NCBI GenBank assembly: GCA_000231825.2
Contig: AFXF02001633.1
Span: 248,001-312,000, forward strand
Source: Tetrahymena elliotti 4EA
Taxonomy: Eukaryota > Ciliophora > Oligohymenophorea > Hymenostomatida > Tetrahymenidae
Direction of reading: 5' to 3'
DNA length: 64,000 bases
Every line of letters begins with the position of its first letter. Positions within the stretch are counted from its first letter, which is position 1. Shown one piece after another: positions 22,584-34,979 of this stretch. A program made the position numbers and the translations under genes. The notes under the pieces were generated by a model. That model saw only the letters and a program-made list of their open reading frames with translations, had not been told where the DNA came from and ran no database searches.

Positions 22584-25500
22584 ATGCGTTAAACTAGAAT
22601 CGATAGAGACTCTAAAGCTAAAGTTTTTTAAAACATATCTCCTCCATCTCTTTCTTCAATATCATCAGCTAATACAATTAGAAAGAGTATATTTTATTTG
22701 TTTTATCATATTTATAAAAGGCTTTTAGGGATTCACTATCTTAGTTTATTTTATTGTTTATACAAGGCCTTATTAGAATTTACAAAGCCTATTTGTTAAA
22801 ATTTACATTTTTATTTTTAAATTGAAAGAGTAAGAAAGTGCATAATTAGAAAAAAGAATCAAACTTGTTTCATATAGAAATGGTATATTCTAAGGTATGA
22901 TGCATCCTAATGAAGAAAGAACTAATTTAGGTATATACACATGGGATAGTGGTGAAGTTTATTTTGGAGAATGGAAGCATGATATGTTGGATGGTGAAGG
23001 TATCCTTTTCTTCCCATTCGGAGGTTTTATTCATGGATTCTTTATGAAAAATAAACTTAATGGAGCTGCATTTTTCAAATTTTCAAATGGAGATATTTAC
23101 GAAGGTTTCTGGAGAAACGGTAAATTAGAAGGCAATTGTTACAAGTATTTTTGTGATGAAGAAAGATGGATTCTCTCTGACTACAAGAATGGTGAATTCA
23201 AAAAAATAATTTCAAAAGGTGATGGTCAACCTCCCTCATGTAAAATAATCATTTTATATGTCTTATATAATAAAGTAGCAATCCAATAACAAAACAAATT
23301 AATACAGTATGAAATATCCTGATATTACAAAGCAAGCATTATTTTAGTTTCATAGCTGCTAGCACCAAAAATATTAAATTTAATATTTTATTAAAATTAA
23401 GCTGCTAATTTAAATGAAAAAGCATAGATATTAATATAAGTTATTTACAATATACTAATATTTTTTTAATAAAAAGATGTGTTTAACTATATCACTTCAA
23501 CATCTGAAATAGCAGTTAAGCACTAAGATGATACAACATAATAAGATGGACTTAAAATTGAAGCAATTAACTTCATTGATGGTGGTTAATATTTGGGATT
23601 GATTAAAAATAGCATGCCTACTAGTTTAGGTATCTTCAAATATTCTGATGGTAAATATGATGTTGGTTTCTATAAAGATGGTAGTCTTGATGGATTAGGA
23701 AGATTAAATCTTCATAATGGTGATGTTTTTGATGGATATTTATAAAAAGGACAATTCAATGGTATAGGTGTTTTCTTTTAAAAACAAAGTTGCTCTTGGA
23801 TTTATGGAAATTTTGAAAATAATAAGTGTGTAAACATTTTAAAAAAAGGATAAGGAGCATTTCCAATTGAAATTATTGGTAAATAATTATATTCTATTTA
23901 TTTTTTATAATATCATTAAATTCATTTTTTAGAAAAATTTAGAACAGAGCATCATAGAAAAGCCAAAAAGTATATTGATAAGATTACTCCTCTTGATGTA
24001 TACTTTGCTCCCTTATATAACTAAATCCCAATAGGTCCTGAGAAGCATAATTTCTATTTAGATTTAAGCATTACAAATCAAGCTAATCTTTCTAATAACG
24101 GTTTACCTTCTCAAAGAACAACTGATTAGTTACCTATGAAAAAAGTTTTACCCAAATCTCTAACTTCATCTGATTACTAATCCCCTCCTTAATCAAGGAG
24201 TAAATCAAAAGGTAAATCCTAAAATGTACCTTTCAAAAATCCTTCAACAAATTCCTCAGTCGCAAATTCAGTCAATAGATAAGATAAATAGTCTCGTAAA
24301 AAAGAAAGACCTTCAAGCAAATCATAAGGTAAATCCTAAACTATGCAAACATCATAGTAAAATCCAAAAATAATTATTTCCTAATCGTCTTAAGGATAAG
24401 AACCATAAAGACAATAATAATAGCCTAATAGTAAAAAAGAAACTATTAAAAAATAAAATGTGGTATCTCCTCCTCCAAGATAAGGTAGACTAGGTGCTCA
24501 GTAATCATCTAACCCTTCATCAGTTAAAAAAAGCAATTTGAAAAAAGCTTAGCAAAATTCATCAAATTCAAACAAACAAAGATCTCGTTAGTCATCCGTA
24601 TCTAAAATATAAAATGAGAGACAAGTAAATTCATTACAAAAATTAAATCAATTTAGAAATAATTAGCCTTCTTTAAAACCTATTTTTTTCTTCAAAATTT
24701 GCATTTTTAAAAAGAGAATCAACAAAAAGAAATTATTTTAAGTTAGTTGGTTGGTTCAATAAAATATTAAATTTTTAAAACATTAATAAATAAAGTTCTT
24801 ATAATAAAAATTTATATTAAAAGGAAATAGATTAACAAAGTATTCATGACTATGATAATATGGTAAAGCTGATGAGTTAGCATTAAGAAGGTTAGATAAA
24901 TATTTCATAATCATAGGGATAGAATATAAATTTTGATGAGGTATTTAACACTGAAAGTAGTCCAAAATCATAGCAAGTTTAACCATAAAGGGAATTAAAA
25001 TAACAAAAAAGTTTAGCATAAATCATAGGAAATGAAGAAATTGATGAACCTAAATAGTTCCCTTACTAAAAATCTAAGTCTATGGCTGTTTTTAATTCTA
25101 AAAAATCTTCTTAGGCTTCATCGACCAAGTAATAGAATTTACATGAAATTGGAAATGTCTCTAAAATTTCAGGTATTGGATAAAGTGACACCTCAGGAGT
25201 TTATAGAGATAATAATAGAAGTGGAGTAGCCAATTAAGATAATTTCACAGGTATTATCAAACCTAACATATTTGGTAAAAAATCATCAAGTGTTCCTAAG
25301 TAAGCTAAACAAATCTAAGATGAGAAAAAAGAAGAGAAATCAGGCTCAAATAATGATCAAAGCGACTCTGATTCTAGTTTCACCTCATACAGCAGTGATA
25401 AAGTTGTTAGAAAATAAACAGCTCCATCAACTTCTGGTAGAAAATAGTTTGCCATAATCAAGGAAGAAGATAGACTGAGATCCTATTCAGGTACTCCAGC

Positions 25501-28500
25501 AAATAGATTTGTAGATAGCTAGTAAATATTTAAAATTTGAATTGTATTTATTTTTAATTCTATTATTATTTAGAAAAAATACATATAGAGAATAATTTGG
25601 GTAGAGTAATAATTAGAATAGCTCAGGAGGTAAATCTGTTAAAAATGAATAGAATTTAAGAGAGAGCTTAGAAGAAGAAGAAAATAAGTAATTCTTAGAA
25701 GCTGAAAGGTTGTCCAAAGAAGCTGATGTAAGAACTGAAAAATATCAAGATGAGAAAATGAATGAAGCTGAAGAAGAATATGGTCAAATAAAAATAAAAG
25801 ACATCATCAATATTGACGATTAATCAAATTAAAACAGTCATGTAGGAGAACTATCAAGGAAAGGAGGTGACTTAACACCATAAAATTAATTTATCACTTT
25901 CCAACAAAATCAAAAAAGCAAACCTTCTTAAACACCAAAAAATGAAATAAATAATGAAAAACCTGGCTCAAATAAAAAAGAGTTAGTAAGTGAAGATGGT
26001 ACTCCTATAAATAAAAAAATAGAAGATCAATAATAGCAAGCATCAAGCAGAGGATCTCAAAAGATATTTTAATCAAAAAAGAGCAACTCTATTTTAGAAT
26101 TAGAGAATATACGTAATGAAATAGCAAATTATGAATAAATTGCATAGTAAGAAATTCCACAACGTAGTAAAAAATCTAAATAAGGAAAAAAAGATACCTC
26201 TAGAGAAACATCACATCCCCGTACCCCATAATCTATCATTACTCCTAAAAATCTTCCTAGCTAATCACCTAACTTTTAGCAAAGCCCTATTTTAACTAGC
26301 CTACCTAATAATAAGCAAGTACCTTACTAGTAAGAAGAGGAATTAGACTTAGAAGAATCAGAACATGTTCTAGACTCTATTAAGTAGATTAAATAATAAA
26401 TGATTCATCAACTAAACCATTTAGAAAATAAATAAAGAGAAGTAACTACACCTGCTGCTTCTAATTTTAAGGTAAATAAATTAAAATATAATTTAATAAA
26501 CAATCGGCCATTCATAAATTAATTACTATTTTGCTAAAAGTATAATATAGCACCTAACTTTAACATTCCAAATGAAGAAAATAATATTTTGAAAGAAGAT
26601 TCACTGAACTTAGACATATCACCTTAAAACCCAATAGAAAACTTCGAATCTCCATTTAAGAAAGATAGTCTTGTTTATGAAAGAGGTAATCATGTTAGAA
26701 AATACTTCAAAAATTTTTTTCTTTAGAGATTTTATAAAGTAATAACAAATTTTTTATTAAAAAATAAAGAAAATAGTTAAGGTAGAGCAAGAAGCACTAA
26801 TCATAGTAGATATGAAAATAGCAAAAGTAATAAGTACTATACAGAGGAAGAAGCTAATTAAATAGCGTAAAAGATAGAATAAAATTTAGCATTTTAAGGT
26901 GAACAAGCAAATAAAAATACCTAGATTATTCAGAATAGTGATGGATAAAACTTAATCAATGAAGAAAGTGTATAAGTTGGTGATCTAAATGAAGAAATTT
27001 ATATTGACGATTAAAGAAATAATCGTGAAGATAGAGTTGTAAGATCAAAGTTAGAAAACGACCAAGAAATGTTAGAAATCTAGGAAAAACAAATATAAGA
27101 TTCTATATTACAAGCTGAGAGACTTAATTAAATGCTTGATGGTTCTAAATAGCAAAGATTTAACTAAAATTAATAGCAAAATGATTAAATTAGATAGAGT
27201 GGTAGGGAGTAGTAAGGAGTTGCCTTAAATTAGAAAATCAATGAGAATGCTAGTCAAAAGCAAGTAGAAGAAAATTCAAAAATACCTTAATTAAGTTCAC
27301 AAAACTAGTAATAATAAAACTCAAAAAATAATTCAGTAACTCCTTCTCCAAGGAGTCAATCCCCAATTAATTAAATTCAACAAAAATTAATCAGTTCATA
27401 AAATAACTCACCAAATTCTAGCTTGAATATAGCTGGTTAAGTAATTTAAGTAGTCAAAGAAGTACTTCCCCCCACTTAGTAAACAACTATTTATTAAAAA
27501 AAACTCAGCGATAATGCAATTTAATCTACAGTTGTTACTAAAACAGTGCAGCCAATAGTAACTACAAAAATTATTTCACCTGTTCGCTCTCGTCCTTAAA
27601 GCTAATCTAATTCTCCTCTTACTAGATAGCCACAGTAATATGGGTAATAAATTAGTAACAATGCCAATTCTAATAGCCAAATAACTTCTTCATAATTACT
27701 ACCCCAATAAGTTCTTGGGTAATTATAGGCTATAATAGGAAGTGAAAATTTTAGTCAGTAGAATTAACCTTTCAATCAAAATAAAATTTATTCTGACAAA
27801 ACTTAAAATAAAATAGTGTAAGCTGTTAATTAGTAATGGAAAAAGAAAAACCCTGAATTATTTTAGACCATAACACCTATGGAGTTCTATTAGAGCATAG
27901 TCTAAAGATAAAATATACTTAAGGATTTAAGTCCTGAGTAACTTGAATAGTTAGAATCTGACATAAAAATTCTTAAGTAGATGAACATAGCAGATGATCT
28001 TCAGATTATCTTAGAATAAAATATCTCTAACGTTACTTCACCTTTAAATGCTTCCAATGTAAACTTAATTTTTATTGAATTTATTGAATTTTTTTCAAAG
28101 AAAGATTTTTTCAAACTATTTAAAATAAAACATGTTTTTGAATGAAAACAAGTAAACTCACTTACTTTTTTTTAGATTTGAATTTTTAATCATCAATACT
28201 TTCGTTATTTTTCTTTTTTTTGTTGATATTCTCAAAGTATTTTTTCTTATTTTTTACATCATGTTGTTTAAATTAAAAGAATACAGATATTAAACATTAC
28301 ACATTCTAAGGAGACGACAATACTCCATCTCTTTAAATTTAAAGAAGAAAATAAGAAGAAGAAATAGCTGCAACAGCTGCAAAAACAGCCTTAGATGTAA
28401 CAGCTGCTGCTGAAAAAGCTAGAAAAGAGTATGAAATCTAACAGCAACATCTACAAAATCAATTAGCCTTAACTCAAAATCATACTTTGTTAACTTAACA

Positions 28501-31500
28501 ACAACAGAAAGAAATATAGGAACTTAAAAAGTAATAAGAAGAATTTATTAAGCAATAGCTTGAAATACAAAAGTAATAAGCAGAATACTTAGACAAACTA
28601 TAAAAGCAGTAAGCTCTTATCATTCAACAAGGCGAAGAATAGCGTAAACGCCATGAAGAAGAAAAGGTTCGTTAAATCAAGGAAATAGAGGCTCTTGAAA
28701 AATAAAAAAACCAAAGAATTATTGAAGAGGAAGAAAGATTGAAATAATTACGTGATATGCAAGAGTAAGTTCGTAAATAAATAGAAGATGATCTGCAACG
28801 CAAAAAATTAGAAGATGAAGAGCATGCAAAACGTTAAAAGGCTCTTTTTGAAAAGGAATAGCAAATCCTAGATAGAATGCAAGAAGAGCAAGCTAAATTG
28901 GCACAACTTTAACAAGAATAAACTAAGATACAAGCTTAGGAATTAGAAAATAAAAAAATCAGAGAATTGCAATTAAAAATGGAGGAAGAGCTTAGAAAGA
29001 GAGAATAAGAAAAATTAGAAGAACTTAAGAAGTAGTCTGCCTCTTTAAACGAAGAAATCAAAAATAGTTAAAGTAAAAGTGAAGAAGAAAAAGTTAAAAT
29101 GCATCAACTCCAGTTAAAATATGCTGAAGATTAAAGAAAATAACAAGAAGTCTTAGATGAATTAAATTCTTAAAAATTACTCAAAGAAAATTCACAACGC
29201 CAATAAGATATTGCTTAACAATAAGACATACTAGAATAATAGAAATAAATATAAGAATAATAATATGCCTTGTAGCAAGAATAGTTGAGAATACAACGTG
29301 AACGTGAAGAATTGGAGATTTTGTAAAAACAAAGAAATGAAGAGTCATTCATTAATGAGCAATAAAGACTAGCTATTTTATAATCCAAAGAATAAGAACT
29401 TGAATAATCAATACGTCAACAAGCTTAGTCTTTCTTGGTATAATAAGAAGAATTATTGCATTAAAAGTAATAGCTAGAAAGCTAAAAGCTTGATCTCATT
29501 TTAGAATAGGACCGTCTTAAAAAGAAATCTGAATTTGATGAATCTAAGCTAAAAGAGATTGAAAGTAATCTACAAGAATAAGTTCTCAAGATTTAAATTG
29601 AAAAAGAATCTCAAATTGTAAAAGATCAACAAATTTAAGAACATGAAAGATAAGAATTTATAAATGCTTAATAAGAAGAACTCTAACGTTAAAAATAACA
29701 AATTGAAAATCAAAAATTAGATATTATTCAAGAATAAGAACGTTTACATTAAAAATTAAAAGAAGAAGAAGAAAAAAGATAGGAAGCCGAACGTATTTTA
29801 TAGGAAACAATTCTTAGGAAATAGCAAGAAGAATAAGCTGCAGTTTAATTAAAAAATTAAGTTGAATTCGAAAAGTTAGAACAATAGAAATAAATAGAAA
29901 TATAACTCAGAGAGCAATAAGAGCAGCTTCAAAGAGAAAAAGAAGAATTTGAGAGACAACGCTAATAGCAAGAATATGAAAAATAAAAATAACAAGAAAA
30001 GGAGAAAGAGGTTGCAGAATTATAGAATGCTCTAAAATAAAAGTAATTATTGTTGGAGTTATAGTAAGAAGAGACCTAACGTAAAATAGAGCAATAGCTT
30101 AAAGAACAACAGGAGTAGATGATTAGAGAAAAAAATGAATTAGAATAGCAAAGAATTCTCCATGAATAATAAAAGCAAAAATAAATTGAACAAGAAGAGA
30201 TTGCAAGATAGCAAGAGGAACGTGAAAAACAATAAAAGCTACTATATGAGTTAGAATAAGAATAGAAAAGGAGAGAAGCTGAGAAAGAACTTCGCTTACA
30301 GTAAGAGCTAATTCAAAAAGAAAAAGAGGAAGTAAAAAAATAAAAAGAACTGCTTGCATAAATGGAAAGAGAAAAAATCGCTTTAGAATTAGCTCGTAAA
30401 CAAAAAGAATAAGAAGAGCGTAGAGTAATTGAAGAATAAGAGAAAAGATAGAATTATTTAAAGAAAGTAGATGAATTTACAAAGGAAATAGAATCCAGAA
30501 GAGGCTATGTCTCACCTCGCTAATCTTCTCTTGACATTCCCCATTAAAACATTGCATAGATTTCTTCCACATTATATAATCCTGCTACACAAGAAAATTA
30601 AAACAGCTTTAATCCTATTTATAAGACAAACCAAAGTGCAAGCAGCTCACCTATTAATAATAATCGCTAAGATATAGAAACTATGATTAGAGATTCATAA
30701 GCTCGCTTGAAATAATCTATCACATAATCTTCTAAGCAAGCTGAGAAGTTAAGTTAAATAATAAGTCCATAATCTAATATTTAAAATGAGAACTTAGAAA
30801 AAGCAGAGTCTGTGAAAAGATCTCTATACCAGTAAGGTACCCAGCAATATTCTTAATAAAATTAAGCATTGTAACAGGAATCTTCACCCTCATAAAATAT
30901 ACTCGAAAACTATGCCCAGTAAAAGAATATTGATTTATTTAACCAAATAGACAAAATAGTTCGCTCTGCTTCTCAATCTTCTTCAACCACTCCCATAAAC
31001 GCCATTATCAGTAATTTACATTATTTTTCTTCATTTTTAGCTCACCAAGTTTTAGCAAATGAGCAGCAGTTAGCATTCAGTTGCAACCATAATCTTATTT
31101 TTGAAAAAGTTTGAAATGGATTTTCTTTGAGTTAATTAATCTTTTAAATCAAAAAGAATAAAATTATGAAATATCAAATCAAATCGAAAAATCATTGATT
31201 GATTATTTCTTAAACTTTTTACACAATTAATTTTTTTAAGTTGGTTTTAAAATTTAAATTAATTGATCCATCAAAACTATGGAAACTATTTATTTGAATA
31301 GAAATATTACACAATATTATTGATGGTAATGTGAATTTTCTTTGAGATTATTAAAAATACTATTGTGTTTATCATTAAATCATGATTACTTTTATGTTCC
31401 TTTTCACTTAAAATAATTACTAATACCTTTAGCATCTTGTAATAATTACATTTTTACCCAATTCCATCCACTTCTTAAATTTTACTTTTGAGAAATTTCA

Positions 31501-34500
31501 CAAATAAAATCAAAATTTTAAATGTTCTGTAGAAATTCTAAAGCTGATTACATTACTATATTTATTGATGAATTAATCTAATTTCACTTTTTTATTAAGA
31601 AAATACCTATCTATTTCATATTTTTCCAAATAATTAGACAAAAATACATAAGACAATTCCGAAGATAGATTAAACAGATTCTAGTTATCTTAGGCTTCTT
31701 ACTAACTTCCGTAATCAGACCTTAAGCAATAGTAAGCATCTGTTCTTGATTCTGAGTCAAGTAAGCTTAACAAAATATAGAATGAAATTAAATCTCGCGA
31801 ATCAGTAACATCCGCCTTACCTATTCCTATAAATCCTGTGTAACCAATTTAAACCACTTCTTTTGCAGAACAAAAGAGCAGCGGCTTTGTGCCAACTTCA
31901 GATGAATTTAGAGGCAGCTTATTGTTGAATAATTTGGAAAAATCTACTCATAATCAAATAAGAAGCGATCTTTTTAAAAGTATAGAAGGAGCTAATTCAC
32001 TTGCATCTCCAAATACTTAAAATTAGCAAAAATCAAGCTTCTCAGATAGTAACACCTAGAACTACCAATTTAACACCAAAATTGCAACTACAAAAGATAG
32101 TAGTCTTTACCAATACTAACCATATACTGCCAGTATTTCAAATGCTTCTGCTAATTAAAAATAAGACCTTACTGCCCAAACTAGTAATATTAGTAAATAA
32201 CCTTAGGAGTTTAGCTCATATTAACTACCATCTAGTGTTACATTCAGTGCTCTTCCTCCTGTTACTTCATATGTGCCCTTAAATGAATAACTTAAGAAAA
32301 ATAATGGTCAAGAAGAAGTATCTGTTGAGAGCTAGAATAAGTCACTTAACAATTAAAAACTAAATATTAATTCTTCATAAAATCCTGCATCCAATAATAC
32401 CAATTAACACCTGGTTCAAAGTATATTAAGTGAACCATTTGCTCCATTACCAACTGCTAATTTTGATACTCGCTCTTCAGTTAGCTCAATTAAAAAAGAT
32501 CCTATAATTTATCCAAGCAGCTCATTGATTACATCTATCAATGGTAATCCAGTATAGCCTATTTCTTCCTGGACTAATCCAGTTAGCTTAAACTCTAGTG
32601 GAGGAACAGCTGCATTTTTGGGTTTACCTACTTAACAATAATAATAAAATAAAAGCTCTCAATCTTAAACTAATCAAAATAGCGCTAATTAAACTTTGTT
32701 TGTTTCTTTTGGTAATGAGAAAATAGTAGGAAGCAATCCATAAAAATCTTCTGCTCAAGGACTCAATAAGGATTAAATATTGTCAGGAATACCTACTTAT
32801 ACTCCCTCAATAATAATGAGTACTTCGTTCAACAAATAACCAAATACTTCTTTGAACTAAGCAGAAAAAGATAAATAATCTTCTTCTTCTATAAGGTCAT
32901 CTGGTGCTTTTGTTAATGAATTAAAGTAAACTTTATAATAGAAACAAAATACAAATATAGCTAGTGATTAGATTTCTTCTCATGCAATTACTGGCAATAT
33001 TCCTGTATATATTCCTAATTAAAAGCCCTCTATAAATCTTAGTAATATAAATTAAGGAACTTACACTGCTTCTTCCTTAGCTGGAGTAGACGCGTATGTT
33101 CCACTTACAACAGCAACTGCATTAATTTCCCCCAGAACCCAAGAATTAAATTCATACAAAATAACAAATACAGCAGTAGTTCCTAGCTCCAGACAAGGCA
33201 GAGTAGAAATAAGTAACTTAAGCAAGATAGAGTCATCTGATTAAAAGTACAAAAAAGGTGTCCGTCTTGCAACTGATGGAGTTGAAGAAGACCCAAAACG
33301 CAGTAGTCATTAAGACAGCTCTTCTAAAATGCAAAATACCCTTAATTCCTCAGGAGGATTTATAGGTTATAAGAAAAAGATAAAAATATAACCTTCTCCT
33401 CAGGTGATTAAGGAAACACATCTTCCCATAATTCGTAGTAACTCTAATAACAATAGCAGAGACTCTTCATTTTTCCAACAAAATAATTCTTTCTCATAAA
33501 ATACCGCCAAAATACCTAACTCCACATCAGTAGCTGTTGGAAATAATAATAACTTCATTTTGAACAACTCTTTCAGCAATTTAAATAATTCCTTTTCCGC
33601 AGCTCCTAAGGATCAAACTGTATCTGGTGCAAATGTAAATAATTTTTTGAATAGCTCATTTAATGATGAGAAAACAAAATAACAAAAAAATCCATTTGAA
33701 AAGTTGGTTTAATCTAACTAAATAAGTGGCATAATTAAGAGCGGCGCTTCATAACAAAGAATTTCTTAATTCAACTCCCCTTAATCCTAAAAGATACCCA
33801 GTTAATTTGCATCCACATAGAATCTTAATCGCTTTGCTTCTCCATAGTCTGACACCTCTAGAGGATCTGTTTCTTTAACCAAAAAGACTAATGTTACTGT
33901 CGTCCACACTCCCGGAACTGAAGGAGCCATTTCCTTAGTTAGAGCAATTCAGAACACCTATACCTATAATGAGCCCACAAATAATAATAATGAAGACAGC
34001 TTCCATAACAGCAGTTTTAATAATTTGAATAAATCTCTGCTTGACTCCCAAGCCTCCTAGTATTTGGTAAATATTTTTGTGTTACCTTAAAATAAAATTT
34101 CTTTTTTTACAATTTTACATCACAAAATAATGGTATAGAAGAATCGAAAATATTTTACAACATGTTAAAAAGTATTTTTACATCATGTAAATGAAGTTAT
34201 TTATCACAAGATTATTTTTACAAACAAAGTTAAAAATAAAATAAGATTTTCTCTTTTCAAGTATTTGTTTAGCCAAATAAGCTAAAAAATTATTTAAGGC
34301 AAATTTTTTCTGTAAAGTAAATGTTTTTGATTGGATCATTTAATATTAAGGTATAATTGACAAATTGATGGATAAATAAATACTTACATACCTCCCAACC
34401 CACCCTCTTTCTATTTTTTGAATGATATAAAACTTTAGTAAATAATAGCAAAATATCAAAACAAAATACATGATTATCTTTATACTCCCTCCCCTTTAAT

Positions 34501-34979
34501 ATAAATTATAATTGAGATATATGACTTTTTAATTTGATTCTATTTTTAATAAGTTGATTCCGATGTAAATTAAAAGAAATTTTCAGAATCAATTCAATTA
34601 ATTAAAATATAAATTTTTATTTATAAAGTAATAGACTATAAATTCTAGAGAACAAAGCCCAGTACGCAAATAGATTATTATCAAAAAGTCAGATCGTATT
34701 AATATGAATCCCTTGAATACGCATTAAAGTACTAAAATGTTTTTTTATAAATAAGCTCTATTTTAATTTTAACATATTTTTCAAATAGGATACTATGAAA
34801 GAAGTCAGCCAATAATGGAAGATACTCTTAACGAAGGCAGTGACTAGGAATAGGAGTAAGATAATAAATCTTTTTCTTCAGAAAGATAAAGACAAAAGTA
34901 GGCAAAAGTAAATGCCTAAAATCAAAAAGAGGGTGAAATAATAGATGAACAAGAAGAAAACATTTGCAATATTTATTGA
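22584..34979 (+). CDS. giant MORN / coiled-coil protein, about 3,360 residues
   Basis: Twelve exons (22584-22686, 22829-23239, 23477-23878, 23933-24624, 24824-25521, 25574-26471, 26541-26685, 26770-28058, 28280-31010, 31638-34066, 34635-34728, 34789-34979) sum to 3,361 codons with every phase consistent. Residues 47-290 hold MORN-like units (YFGEWKHDMLDGEGILFF, YEGFWRNGKLEGN, YDVGFYKDGSLDGLGRL). Residues 290-1,560 are Ser/Gln/Asn-rich and basic. About 1,565-2,280 form one continuous Glu/Gln/Lys coiled coil. The rest is Ser/Asn/Gln-rich with recurring NSFS and NSSF motifs and an acidic end. This architecture suggests a cortical or basal-body scaffold, but no characterised protein is matched. 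The weakest joins are 24624/24824 and 31010/31638; breaking either would split it into two or three genes, yet no downstream start codon suits a separate gene. Confidence 0.75.
28335..30475 (+). repeat. long Glu/Gln-rich coiled-coil coding tract
   Basis: About 710 codons made almost only of Glu, Gln, Lys, Leu, Ile, Arg and Ala with heptad-like spacing and no proline, inside exon 9 of the giant gene. Glutamine is encoded mostly by TAA and TAG, so this tract looks stop-ridden under the standard code. Many short degenerate repeats (units built on Glu-Glu-Gln and Lys-Glu-Gln) are visible. Confidence 0.85.

Noticed and set aside
30123..30359. Minus-strand Leu/Phe-rich frame that looks like a membrane protein
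   Set aside because: It is the complement of the Glu/Gln-rich coiled coil, where GAA and CAA codons become TTC and TTG; an artefact of composition.
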